Source of the DNA: Acidobacteriaceae bacterium
Lineage (GTDB): Bacteria; Acidobacteriota; Terriglobia; Terriglobales; Acidobacteriaceae
Length of the DNA: 5,925 bases
Direction: 5' to 3'
Assembly (NCBI GenBank): GCA_030040115.1
Contig: JASHUH010000184.1
Location: 1 to 5,925, forward strand
A program made the translations under genes and the position numbers. The notes beneath the pieces are model-generated. The model had not been told where the DNA came from. It saw only the letters and a list, made by a program, of their open reading frames with translations, and did not search any database. Within the stretch, counting starts at the first letter, position 1. Every line of letters starts with the position of its first letter. Below are positions 1 to 4,827 of this stretch, piece after piece.

Positions 1-244
1 GCGATTTCGCCAGTTCAAGGAGATTCAGCAAACCGTCACGCCCGAAGAGTGACTGGCCGCTGACTCCCTCATCCGACAGGATGTACTCATCGAGCACCGT
101 CCAGCCGTAACGTTCTGCCGCCTCCTTACAATTGCGGACCTGGTCGGCGATGCTTGTTGCGTTCTGCTGGTCCGTAGAGTACCTCGCGTAGACGGCACAG
201 CGGAAGTTCTGTTGTGGAATTTGAAAGAAACCTGAAAAGGACAT
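1..244 (-). CDS. Serine recombinase (resolvase/invertase family), N-terminal part, cut by the window edge
   Basis: This frame starts at an ATG (244-242) and stays open to the left edge, giving 81 residues; the 3' part is missing. The sequence shows the resolvase-type catalytic core. CAVYARYSTDQQN (residues 16-28) carries the probable nucleophile Ser23. It is followed by SIADQVRNC (31-39), then by DEGVSG (58-63) and a conserved-type arginine in FGRDGLLNLL (Arg69). The spacing fits the N-terminal domain of the large serine recombinases, which cut and rejoin DNA at attachment sites through a phosphoserine intermediate. The hallmark C-terminal recombinase and zinc-ribbon domains lie outside the window, so phage integrase, transposase and excision roles cannot be separated. 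The start is chosen because it lies one base after the stop (248-246) of an 87-aa ORF on the same strand, implying translational coupling; no strong Shine-Dalgarno is visible. The family call is firm, the precise role is not. Confidence 0.93.
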   Translation of the reverse strand, partial: MSFSGFFQIPQQNFRCAVYARYSTDQQNATSIADQVRNCKEAAERYGWTVLDEYILSDEGVSGQSLFGRDGLLNLLELAKS

Positions 245-245
245 C

Positions 246-509
246 TCAATTAATGCGGTTCGCGCCCGCACCCTCCTTGCCCAGCGGTTTCGTAGTTCGC
301 TCGTCGAACTTTACTTCAGTCGGGTTCACGGCAGGTCCGTGCTCCTCGATGAACTGGCGGACAAGAAGCGGAACGATCCATGTCCGGATCGCCGAACGTA
401 AGGATTCCGGGTCCGGTTTTCCAGGGGCCAAGAAAAGGCGGCCCTCCCGTTGATCGCGTCGCGGCTTGGTTTTTGATGGATCAGGTTTTACCCATGCTCT
501 TGATGTCAT
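246..509 (-). CDS. Small hypothetical protein (87 aa) coupled to the serine recombinase
   Basis: I do not recognise the family. The ATG at 509-507 is preceded on the minus strand by GAGGAAAG a few bases upstream, a good ribosome binding site, and the TGA at 248-246 lies one base before the recombinase ATG. The two probably form one operon with coupled translation. The protein has a basic, proline-rich N-terminus (residues 8-24, many K/R/P/D). A hydrophobic, possibly helical stretch around residues 41-56 (SAIRTWIVPLLVRQFI) follows, and then a charged tail rich in E, K and P. No signal peptide, convincing membrane segment or metal-binding motif is visible. The stretch is amphipathic rather than a clean membrane span. 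The context suggests an accessory or control role for the recombinase, such as a directionality or DNA-binding factor, but that is inference from position only. Confidence 0.75.
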   Translation of the reverse strand: MTSRAWVKPDPSKTKPRRDQREGRLFLAPGKPDPESLRSAIRTWIVPLLVRQFIEEHGPAVNPTEVKFDERTTKPLGKEGAGANRIN

Positions 510-605
510 TCTTTCCTCGTTTTGAATTCGATTTACAGATCCTAGGGTGAGCCCGTTCAGCTCTTCGCCGCCTAAGATATTGAATCTACCTCGGCGTCAT
601 CATCG

Positions 606-639
606 AAAAAGGCCGGTCCCGCACAAGGCACCGGACCGG
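606..639 (-). terminator. Intrinsic terminator after the AAA+ ATPase gene
   Basis: On the minus strand CCGGTCC (639-633) pairs perfectly with GGACCGG (619-613) across a 13-nt loop. Two C residues and a run of five T (610-606) follow. It lies about 105 bases past the ATPase stop and ahead of the 87-aa/recombinase pair, so it should separate the two transcription units. Confidence 0.75.
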
Positions 640-732
640 GATGTACGGAAGCGCCTAGTAGCAGCAGGCAATCCCCGCTCTAAGATTTACAGGCCACCTG
701 CATGAAATTCGGTGAAGATTGGCGTTTCGGAT
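606..732 (-). repeat. Copy A of a ~127-bp direct repeat flanking the AAA+ ATPase gene (3' side)
   Basis: This stretch aligns along its whole length with 2143-2272 in the same orientation, with only small indels. An 18-base block (626-643, AGGCACCGGACCGGGATG) is identical in both copies. Further shared blocks are a poly-A run beside CCGGTCC, GGCCACCTGC (692-701) and GAAGATTGGCGTTTCG against GAAGATTGCGTTTCG. By eye identity is roughly 70%. It begins 11 bases after the ATPase stop codon, so in the minus direction it forms the gene's 3' untranslated region. Read as minus-strand RNA it folds into a small hairpin (678-664, with a G-U pair) followed by the terminator at 639-606. Confidence 0.75.
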
Positions 733-743
733 TGGGGAGCCGA

Positions 744-2111
744 TTACAAGGCCGCCTGATCGTCAGTGCTAAATCCCGCCGAACCCCTGCGCCGGGCACT
801 GCTGAACATCCCCTGGCGAAGCGAGCGGATGCCCACCAGTAGGTCATCTTCGGTCACCTCATCACCGCGCTGGAAGGCAAACTGTCCGGCGATCACGTAG
901 GCCTCGCGAAGCTGGGCGAAGCTGTATCCGCTTGACTCCTGTACGGGATGACGAAGCTGTTCATCGCTTAAACCCGTGTTCATCTTGCGTAGGTACTCCA
1001 GGCGCAGTTCCTCACCGGGGTTAGCGAAGTGAATTACGCGGTCAAAGCGACCAGGTCGCCGCAGGATCGCAGGATCGAGCGTGGTTGGCTCATTCGCGGT
1101 GGCGACAACGACAATGCCTTCGCCGCTGGCAACGCCATCCAGACTGTTCAAGAGATGCTGAAGACTAAGCCTGCAATTTGATTCCCCGGTCCGAGGAAAG
1201 GCGCGATCAATGTCTTCAAACAGGACTATGGCGGGCCGATCTCGCCGCGCCTTGTCGAACAGCATATCGAGGTCGCTGTCGTCGGTGTTCGGGTCAAAGA
1301 ATCGGAGGGTGAACGCGTTGAGCCCCCGAGCGTTCATCATCGCGCGGATTGCGCTCGTCTTACCGTTTCCGGGCGGCCCGTGCAGCAGATATCCGCGTCG
1401 AAAGGGCAGATTGCGCTCCCGGAACCACTCCCGCCGATCCCAGAAACTCTCAAAGTCGTCCTTCAGAAGGGCGAGGACGTTCTCGCCCAGCACTAGATCA
1501 TTCCAGCCACCGCGAGAGATCCGGCTTGGCCTGCTCCCGATGGTGAACAAGTGCGGTGTACTTTCCCGGCGGAAGATGTCTCCGAACAGACGCAGGAGGG
1601 TCGGTACATCTTCGCGCCTTGCCAGGAGAACCCGAGCGGCACTTTCGCTGGTGCTTGCAGGTCCAGCGATGTACGGGACATTCAAGAGTACAACCGTGCA
1701 GTCGTAAACATGGAGGCGCAATGCTAGAGGACACTCACTCCAGTCGAGCCCAGCCCATTCTCCCGCACGTTTCCGCCGGTACACACTCGTGTCGCTGTGA
1801 CCGTCGTCATTGAATTCGTCGGACATCGTCACCACCGGCGGGAAATCCGGCGGCGCTTCCGCTTTCGCCACCAAGGGAACGAGGCGGGTGATCGGTCTCT
1901 GGCCTGCTCTACGCCGGTGCGGGATTCCAAGACATTTGTGTACGCCGACCTGCGAGAGATTTGGGAGGCCATCAACTATGACCGCTTCAGCCAGAGAGAT
2001 ACCGAGCTTTTCCTCAATCCACCTTTGGTGGGCCGTGATCGCCTTACGAATCGTGCGAGAGCGAGTTGCAAATTCTTGTACGTGTGAGTCCAACTGCGTG
2101 CGCTCCTCCAT
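744..2111 (-). CDS. BCS1-like AAA+ ATPase with uncharacterised N-terminal domain
   Basis: This is a cytosolic-looking AAA+ ATPase of 455 residues from the ATG at 2111-2109. Walker A is GPPGNGKTS (245-253, Lys251) and Walker B is IVLFEDID (295-302). A sensor-1 block VATAN ends at Asn340, and the arginine-finger region is DPAILRRPGRFD (346-357). The lead-in GGWNDLVLG (from about 202) and the ED-I-D form of Walker B place it nearest the BCS1-like branch, which remodels proteins by ATP-driven threading. Residues 1-200 match nothing I recognise: a possible N-terminal helix, an acidic patch near 97-106, and no membrane anchor such as mitochondrial BCS1 carries. The frame could start 25 codons earlier at an ATG (2186), but that extension runs through a terminator-like hairpin inside repeat copy B and has an odd Pro/Gly/Ser composition, so I prefer 2111. 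Neither start has a strong Shine-Dalgarno. The gene stands alone between two repeat copies. BCS1-like ATPases occur in bacterial accessory regions and a defence role is conceivable but unproven. Confidence 0.92.
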   Translation of the reverse strand: MEERTQLDSHVQEFATRSRTIRKAITAHQRWIEEKLGISLAEAVIVDGLPNLSQVGVHKCLGIPHRRRAGQRPITRLVPLVAKAEAPPDFPPVVTMSDEFNDDGHSDTSVYRRKRAGEWAGLDWSECPLALRLHVYDCTVVLLNVPYIAGPASTSESAARVLLARREDVPTLLRLFGDIFRRESTPHLFTIGSRPSRISRGGWNDLVLGENVLALLKDDFESFWDRREWFRERNLPFRRGYLLHGPPGNGKTSAIRAMMNARGLNAFTLRFFDPNTDDSDLDMLFDKARRDRPAIVLFEDIDRAFPRTGESNCRLSLQHLLNSLDGVASGEGIVVVATANEPTTLDPAILRRPGRFDRVIHFANPGEELRLEYLRKMNTGLSDEQLRHPVQESSGYSFAQLREAYVIAGQFAFQRGDEVTEDDLLVGIRSLRQGMFSSARRRGSAGFSTDDQAAL

Positions 2112-2142
2112 GGAATGTGCCGAACTGTCTACAGCGGGTGGC

Positions 2143-2179
2143 AAAAAGACCGGTCCAGTCACGGTAGGCACCGGACCGG
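2143..2179 (-). terminator. Terminator-like hairpin upstream of the preferred AAA+ start
   Basis: Minus-strand CCGGTCC (2179-2173) pairs with GGACCGG (2156-2150) over a 16-nt loop. TC and five T (2147-2143) follow. It is the counterpart of the terminator in repeat copy A. It sits only about 32 bases before the ATG at 2111 and within the longer alternative ATPase frame. It may be a relic terminator of a lost upstream gene or an attenuator controlling the ATPase. Confidence 0.55.
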
Positions 2180-2272
2180 GATGCATTTAGTTTGCCTATT
2201 AGCTGCGGGGAATCCCGCCGCTACAATAACCTGGCCACCTGCGCAAAAAACAGAGAAGATTGCGTTTCGTAT
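2143..2272 (-). repeat. Copy B of the ~127-bp direct repeat (5' side of the AAA+ ATPase gene)
   Basis: This is the partner of 606-732 in the same orientation, with the 18-base identical block at 2166-2183. Other matches are the CCGGTCC / GGACCGG arms, the GGCCACCTGC block (2233-2242) and GAAGATTGCGTTTCG near the distal end. The minus-strand RNA would form a perfect five-pair hairpin (2218-2205, GCGGG/CCCGC with a 4-nt loop). In copy A the matching hairpin keeps its pairing through a G-U wobble that exists only on the minus-strand transcript. In copy A the unit follows a gene's stop codon; here no gene end is recognisable upstream (2273 onward on the minus strand), so it is either a leftover 3' region of a lost gene or a structured leader. 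Confidence 0.75.
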
Positions 2273-2278
2273 CGCGGT

Positions 2279-2305
2279 ACGTGCCTGCACGGCGTGCGTG
2301 CACGT
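2279..2305. other. Strong near-perfect hairpin/palindrome
   Basis: ACGTGC (2279-2284) pairs with GCACGT (2300-2305). GCAC (2287-2290) pairs with GTGC (2294-2297) around a 3-nt loop, and the two bases between the stems add one wobble pair. This gives about 11 of 12 possible pairs. No T tract follows on either strand, so it is not an ordinary terminator. It lies six bases beyond the outer end of repeat copy B and could belong to the same minus-strand leader, or be a protein-binding palindrome. Confidence 0.6.
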
Positions 2306-2445
2306 TCGCGGATTCCAGGACAAACCGGCTATCTGGTGTCGTAAACCCGCCGCATAGAAACCGAGAACAATGCCTATGACGCGCTCCTGGACGTAGTGAC
2401 CGTATATCGCGGCTGCGATGCGGGCAGCCGGGGCGGAGAACCCGC

Positions 2446-2562
2446 GAGGTCATGGTCCTGTTCGAGCCCGGGCGCAACATTGCCCGCGCCTAGGTTGCGG
2501 CGAGCAAGCTTCCGGCGATCAAGATGCCAGACCTCGTGGAGGTCCCGAAGGTCGAAGATTGA
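2446..2562 (+). pseudogene. Possible decayed C-terminal coding remnant
   Basis: One plus-strand frame reads EVMVLFEPGRNIARA, a TAG stop (2491-2493), then VAASKLPAIKMPDLVEVP and four more residues to a TGA (2560-2562). Codon third positions are mostly G or C and the composition is protein-like, unlike the surrounding frames. This fits the tail of a gene broken by an in-frame stop and upstream shifts. No family is recognised and no start or ribosome binding site is visible, so this may be chance. Confidence 0.2.
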
Positions 2563-2608
2563 GGCGTGGATTCGCGGCCGGCATAACTGATCGCCCCCTC
2601 ACCGTGAC

Positions 2609-2643
2609 AAAAATGAAAGCCCCGGGTGTCATGGCCGGGGCTT
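2609..2643 (-). terminator. Intrinsic terminator of the integrase operon
   Basis: On the minus strand AAGCCCCGG (2643-2635) pairs perfectly with CCGGGGCTT (2625-2617) around a 9-nt loop. TCA and five T (2613-2609) follow. It begins five bases after the TAA of the 81-aa ORF, which supports that ORF as the last gene of the unit. Confidence 0.88.
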
Positions 2644-2648
2644 AGCTG

Positions 2649-2894
2649 TTACCTCCGTGGTCGTGGCGATCCCGGCGGCGACGGAAACAGCATCGGAATG
2701 GCGATCACCTTGCCATCTGGTGGCGCTTTAGGCTCGGCGTCAGGGGCCCACCACATCATCTGTTGGAGTGCGTCGCAGCACTCAAGAAACATCGACGCGA
2801 TTGCCATCGTGTCAGCCGCCCGCCGCATCTGCTTAGAGCCCGCTGGCGACGTTCGCACTTCGTAGGCGACGTTGTATAGCTCGCAGATGGTCAA
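2649..2894 (-). CDS. Small hypothetical protein (81 aa), last gene of the integrase operon
   Basis: No family is recognised. The only start after the upstream in-frame TAG is a TTG at 2894-2892. It overlaps the TGA of the 52-aa ORF in the sequence TTGA, a 4-nt overlap like the one between that ORF and the integrase. A strong Shine-Dalgarno-like GGAGG lies about 28-32 bases upstream, too far for direct use, so expression would rely on termination-reinitiation. The N-terminal two thirds (ICELYNVAYEV, then a segment rich in Met, Ala and Cys with CC at 39-40 and a WW pair at 48-49) look helical. The C-terminal third is proline-rich and ends in PPGSPRPRR. A terminator follows within five bases. 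It could instead be the frameshifted second half of one protein with the 52-aa ORF. I rate it a likely real gene of unknown role. Confidence 0.6.
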   Translation of the reverse strand: MTICELYNVAYEVRTSPAGSKQMRRAADTMAIASMFLECCDALQQMMWWAPDAEPKAPPDGKVIAIPMLFPSPPGSPRPRR

Positions 2895-3049
2895 GTCGCG
2901 TACAGCCTAGCGGGCATGGCGACCTCCAGCACGCGGTCAATGAGGGTAGTTTCCTCATCGTCCCTCGTCGGGCGCGGCTCTGTCTCTACCACGTCCGTGG
3001 GGGTAGACTCGGGGACGGGCATTGTGTCGAACCTGATGATGCAAGTCAT
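2891..3049 (-). CDS. Small hypothetical protein (52 aa) between integrase and the 81-aa ORF
   Basis: The ATG (3049-3047) overlaps the integrase TGA (3048-3046) in ATGA, the classic coupling junction, and the frame ends in a TGA (2893-2891) that overlaps the next start in TTGA. The product begins MTCIIRFDTMPVPEST. It has an acidic Thr/Glu/Asp-rich middle (DVVETEPRPTRDDEETT) and then a short helix-like segment LIDRVLEVAMPARLYAT. Third codon positions are strongly G/C. An internal ATG at 2917-2915 has GGAGGTCGCC just upstream and would give only an 8-residue peptide, which may serve to deliver ribosomes to the 81-aa start. The function is unknown. Short acidic ORFs beside integrases can be excisionase-like or regulatory, but no helix-turn-helix is visible, so that is speculation. 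Confidence 0.65.
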   Translation of the reverse strand: MTCIIRFDTMPVPESTPTDVVETEPRPTRDDEETTLIDRVLEVAMPARLYAT

Positions 3050-4236
3050 GCCGCCACCCCCGTCGCCATCGGGAACGTCTCGTTGACCATGCGCTGGGCG
3101 TCTGCGCCACGGGCAGGCCGCAGATAGCGCATCGTGCTCCTCAAGTCCTTAGGGGAATGCCCGAGCCAGCGGCCCACGGTCAGGAGATCCCTTCCGGCCC
3201 AAAGATGCCACGTGGCGTACGTGGCGCGGAATTTATGAAGCCAACAGTCGTCAGGGTTGAGCCCAGCATCTGTCGCCCGTTTCTTGAGGAGCGCCAGGAA
3301 TTCACCGTTTGGCTTGCCCTCATCACTGGGAAAGAGCAGCGGGCAGCCCGGCTTGGCGTTCACCTTGGCAGCCCTCAATGACTCAGCGAGGCACGTGGGA
3401 ATCGGAATCTGGCGGGCCTTGTACCGCTTCGGCGTCCACTGGTATGCAGCCTTGGCGGTGACCTTGACTGTGGGCGTAGTGCCGAGGTCAATATCCGACC
3501 AGTACGTGTGCGTCACCTCCTGGGAGCGCAGGCCGGTCATTAAAAAAAACTCAAAGTAGAGCCGCTCCTGCGGATCGCAGACGGCGAACAGCTTGTCGAG
3601 GTCTGCCTGTTCGTAAATCTCCGGGTCTTCTTCGGTGTACTTCGGCCAGTCCTGCGGATTGACGCCGGTGCGGATCCCTGCCCACTTCCAAAAAATCATG
3701 ACGTTCAGGAACTGGTTGGCCACCGTGCGGTCGCCATCGCCCTTCTCGCGACGGACGAAGGCGGTAAACCGGAGCATGTCCGTCCGGTCGATTTCTTCCA
3801 GGCGTTTCTTCTTGCATGACTCCCCGAAGTAGCGGAGCGCAACGGAGTAGGCTGCGTATGTGGACTTCTTTTTGATAAGCTTGATTTCTTCGAGGTAGGC
3901 TGCGACGGCGTCGGAGGTGGGCCGCCCGGTCGGGACGGCGGCGGCGACGGGCTCCGCCAGTGCAATCCCGCGCGCCTCAGCCTGGAGGCGGATCTCCAGG
4001 TCCGTTTTGGCTGCAATCGCCTTCTCCGGCTCGGTGGAGATCCGCTCCAAGACGCGCTTCTCGCCGTTGTCGTACGTGAGGTAGAAGATCGCGGGATCGA
4101 AGTGATGGGGCTCACCGTCAAGGATCGCGCAAGACTTTTTGAGTTTGCCGTTCTTGGCGATGAAGGGTTTGAGGTAGGTGCGTTTGCCATTCGGCAGACG
4201 GACCCAGACGTATAAGGCCACTTTCGGGGGTTTCAT
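3046..4236 (-). CDS. Tyrosine recombinase / phage-type integrase
   Basis: The protein has 396 residues, a normal full length for a phage or island integrase. The N-terminal ~90 residues form a basic arm-type region. A SAM-like core-binding domain follows (about 107-195, from TSDAVAAYLEEIKLIKK). The catalytic domain (about 208-385) shows Arg237 in MTGLRSQEV and a probable catalytic Lys around 270 in WTPKRYKARQIPI. It also has His334 and Arg337 in LHKFRATYATW, His360 in LGHSPKDL and the nucleophile Tyr371 in TMRYLRP. All active-site residues are present, so it should be functional. It breaks and rejoins DNA at att sites through a 3'-phosphotyrosine. The ATG (4236-4234) is preceded by CAGGAGCGAATTCC, with a good Shine-Dalgarno about 8 bases upstream. 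It heads an operon with two small ORFs joined by 4-nt overlaps and ended by a strong terminator. An eight-base T run on the coding strand lies just before the catalytic Arg codon. Confidence 0.97.
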   Translation of the reverse strand: MKPPKVALYVWVRLPNGKRTYLKPFIAKNGKLKKSCAILDGEPHHFDPAIFYLTYDNGEKRVLERISTEPEKAIAAKTDLEIRLQAEARGIALAEPVAAAVPTGRPTSDAVAAYLEEIKLIKKKSTYAAYSVALRYFGESCKKKRLEEIDRTDMLRFTAFVRREKGDGDRTVANQFLNVMIFWKWAGIRTGVNPQDWPKYTEEDPEIYEQADLDKLFAVCDPQERLYFEFFLMTGLRSQEVTHTYWSDIDLGTTPTVKVTAKAAYQWTPKRYKARQIPIPTCLAESLRAAKVNAKPGCPLLFPSDEGKPNGEFLALLKKRATDAGLNPDDCWLHKFRATYATWHLWAGRDLLTVGRWLGHSPKDLRSTMRYLRPARGADAQRMVNETFPMATGVAA

Positions 4237-4294
4237 GGAATTCGCTCCTGAGAGGAAATACCCCTGGGAGCGGTTCGGCTGGATTATCTTGGAA

Positions 4295-4330
4295 AATATA
4301 AGCAGGAATATAAACCGGCTTATAAGTCAT
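4295..4330. repeat. Three tandem 12-bp AT-rich repeats upstream of the integrase
   Basis: Three adjoining 12-bp units are AATATAAGCAGG (4295-4306), AATATAAACCGG (4307-4318) and CTTATAAGTCAT (4319-4330). The first two differ at two positions; the third shares only the TATAA core. They lie 59-94 bases upstream of the integrase ATG. Helically spaced repeats here could be arm-type integrase sites, regulator sites, or overlapping promoter elements. Confidence 0.55.
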
Positions 4331-4355
4331 TTAGAATCAACATGCAGCTAAGAAG

Positions 4356-4382
4356 GTGGCGATTCTGTGAGGGAATCGCCGC
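4356..4382. other. Perfect short hairpin upstream of the integrase
   Basis: GGCGATTC (4358-4365) pairs with GAATCGCC (4373-4380) around a 7-nt loop, TGTGAGG. One G-T and one G-C pair can extend the stem to ten on the plus-strand RNA. No long T tract follows on either strand (GCTTGAGTTTT on plus). It may be a weak terminator, a protein site or part of a recombination site. Confidence 0.5.
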
Positions 4383-4470
4383 TTGAGTTTTCGACCCGCT
4401 GGACAACAGAAAGGGAAGTGTTCCAGCCGAAATTGGCGAGCGGAGCGAGGGTCCAGGCCGCGTCGCCCTC

Positions 4471-4500
4471 GTCGGCTATCATTTCCGGGCCGGCTTTTTT
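4471..4500 (+). terminator. Weak terminator-like hairpin, plus strand
   Basis: GTCGGC (4471-4476) pairs with GCCGGC (4489-4494) with one G-T wobble over a 12-nt loop, and six T (4495-4500) follow directly. No intact plus-strand gene ends upstream, so it may be a relic of a displaced gene or coincidental. Confidence 0.3.
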
Positions 4501-4524
4501 CTGGATCAAGTTATCGCGTCCATA

Positions 4525-4584
4525 GGGCAAATGTCCCGGCTGCGGTTAGGCTATAAGTACTAGCAGTGAACCGGGCGTTTGCCC
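4525..4584. repeat. 60-bp imperfect inverted repeat
   Basis: The outer arms GGGCAAA (4525-4531) and TTTGCCC (4578-4584) pair. Then CCCGG (4535-4539) pairs with CCGGG (4571-4575), and CTGC (4540-4543) with GCAG (4563-4566). Small internal loops separate them, giving 16 pairs around an AT-richer centre containing CTATAAGTACTA. No T tract follows. Its size and position near the integrase make it a candidate recombination or regulatory site. Confidence 0.55.
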
Positions 4585-4780
4585 CTCCCTGACTGAATCA
4601 TTCCGGCTGAAAATAAACCACACTGTTTTTCCCTGTGGCCGCTTGTTTCCCGAAGTACGCAACGAAAGCCGTCAACACGAGTGCCGACTTTCAAAACTGT
4701 GGGCGGAAGTAGCTGGACGGCCATTCAAGTCGAAACCAGAGATACGGGATCATTCGGGTTCAGCGGACGGTCGCCGCTTC

Positions 4781-4792
4781 TTGGCATGCCAA
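4781..4792. promoter_or_regulatory. Perfect 12-bp palindrome upstream of the TonB receptor
   Basis: TTGGCATGCCAA is perfectly self-complementary and lies about 133 bases upstream of the receptor ATG. It is a plausible dimeric regulator site; no regulator can be named. Confidence 0.4.
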
Positions 4793-4813
4793 CAGTCGAA
4801 GACTTTTCGTTGG

Positions 4814-4827
4814 GGAAGCCGGCTTCC
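4814..4827. promoter_or_regulatory. Perfect 14-bp palindrome upstream of the TonB receptor
   Basis: GGAAGCCGGCTTCC is perfectly self-complementary, about 98 bases before the receptor ATG. It is followed at once by the near-palindrome GGTCACGTGGACC (4831-4843) and a GCGTG/CACGC hairpin (4847-4867). The cluster suggests an operator region or a structured 5' leader for the receptor. Confidence 0.42.

Larger units (their letters stand above)
2273..2608. other. Intergenic stretch without an intact gene
   Basis: Between repeat copy B and the terminator of the integrase operon I see no convincing complete gene on either strand. The open frames present have erratic Arg/Pro/Ser-rich composition typical of shadow frames in GC-rich DNA, and none has a Shine-Dalgarno plus plausible start. 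It holds a strong hairpin at 2279-2305 and a short coding-like remnant at 2446-2562. It probably marks the seam between the ATPase module and the integrase operon. Confidence 0.6.

Noticed and set aside
1210..1707. A 165-residue plus-strand frame opposite the AAA+ gene
   Set aside because: It is the antisense shadow of the conserved Walker-motif region; its Arg/Ser-rich composition mirrors the true coding frame.
606..2272. The repeated units could be integron attC sites around a gene cassette
   Set aside because: They follow the gene in cassette fashion and are of suitable length, but no paired RYYYAAC / GTTRRRY core boxes are visible at their ends. They contain ordinary terminators, and no integron integrase is present.
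2375..2420. A plus-strand YDALLD-like motif resembling the end of an IS21-type transposase
   Set aside because: Only a handful of residues match from memory, no other transposase motif or terminal repeat accompanies it, and the frame breaks into low-quality sequence.
2199..2480. A 93-residue minus-strand frame upstream of the ATPase
   Set aside because: It runs through repeat copy B, is Arg/Cys/Ser-rich in the manner of a shadow frame and has no supporting start signal. The region was also checked for an ATPase paralogue tail and none was found.
4348..4530. A 60-residue minus-strand frame upstream of the integrase
   Set aside because: It starts only at a TTG inside the inverted repeat, has no Shine-Dalgarno, overlaps a hairpin and shows no recognisable family.
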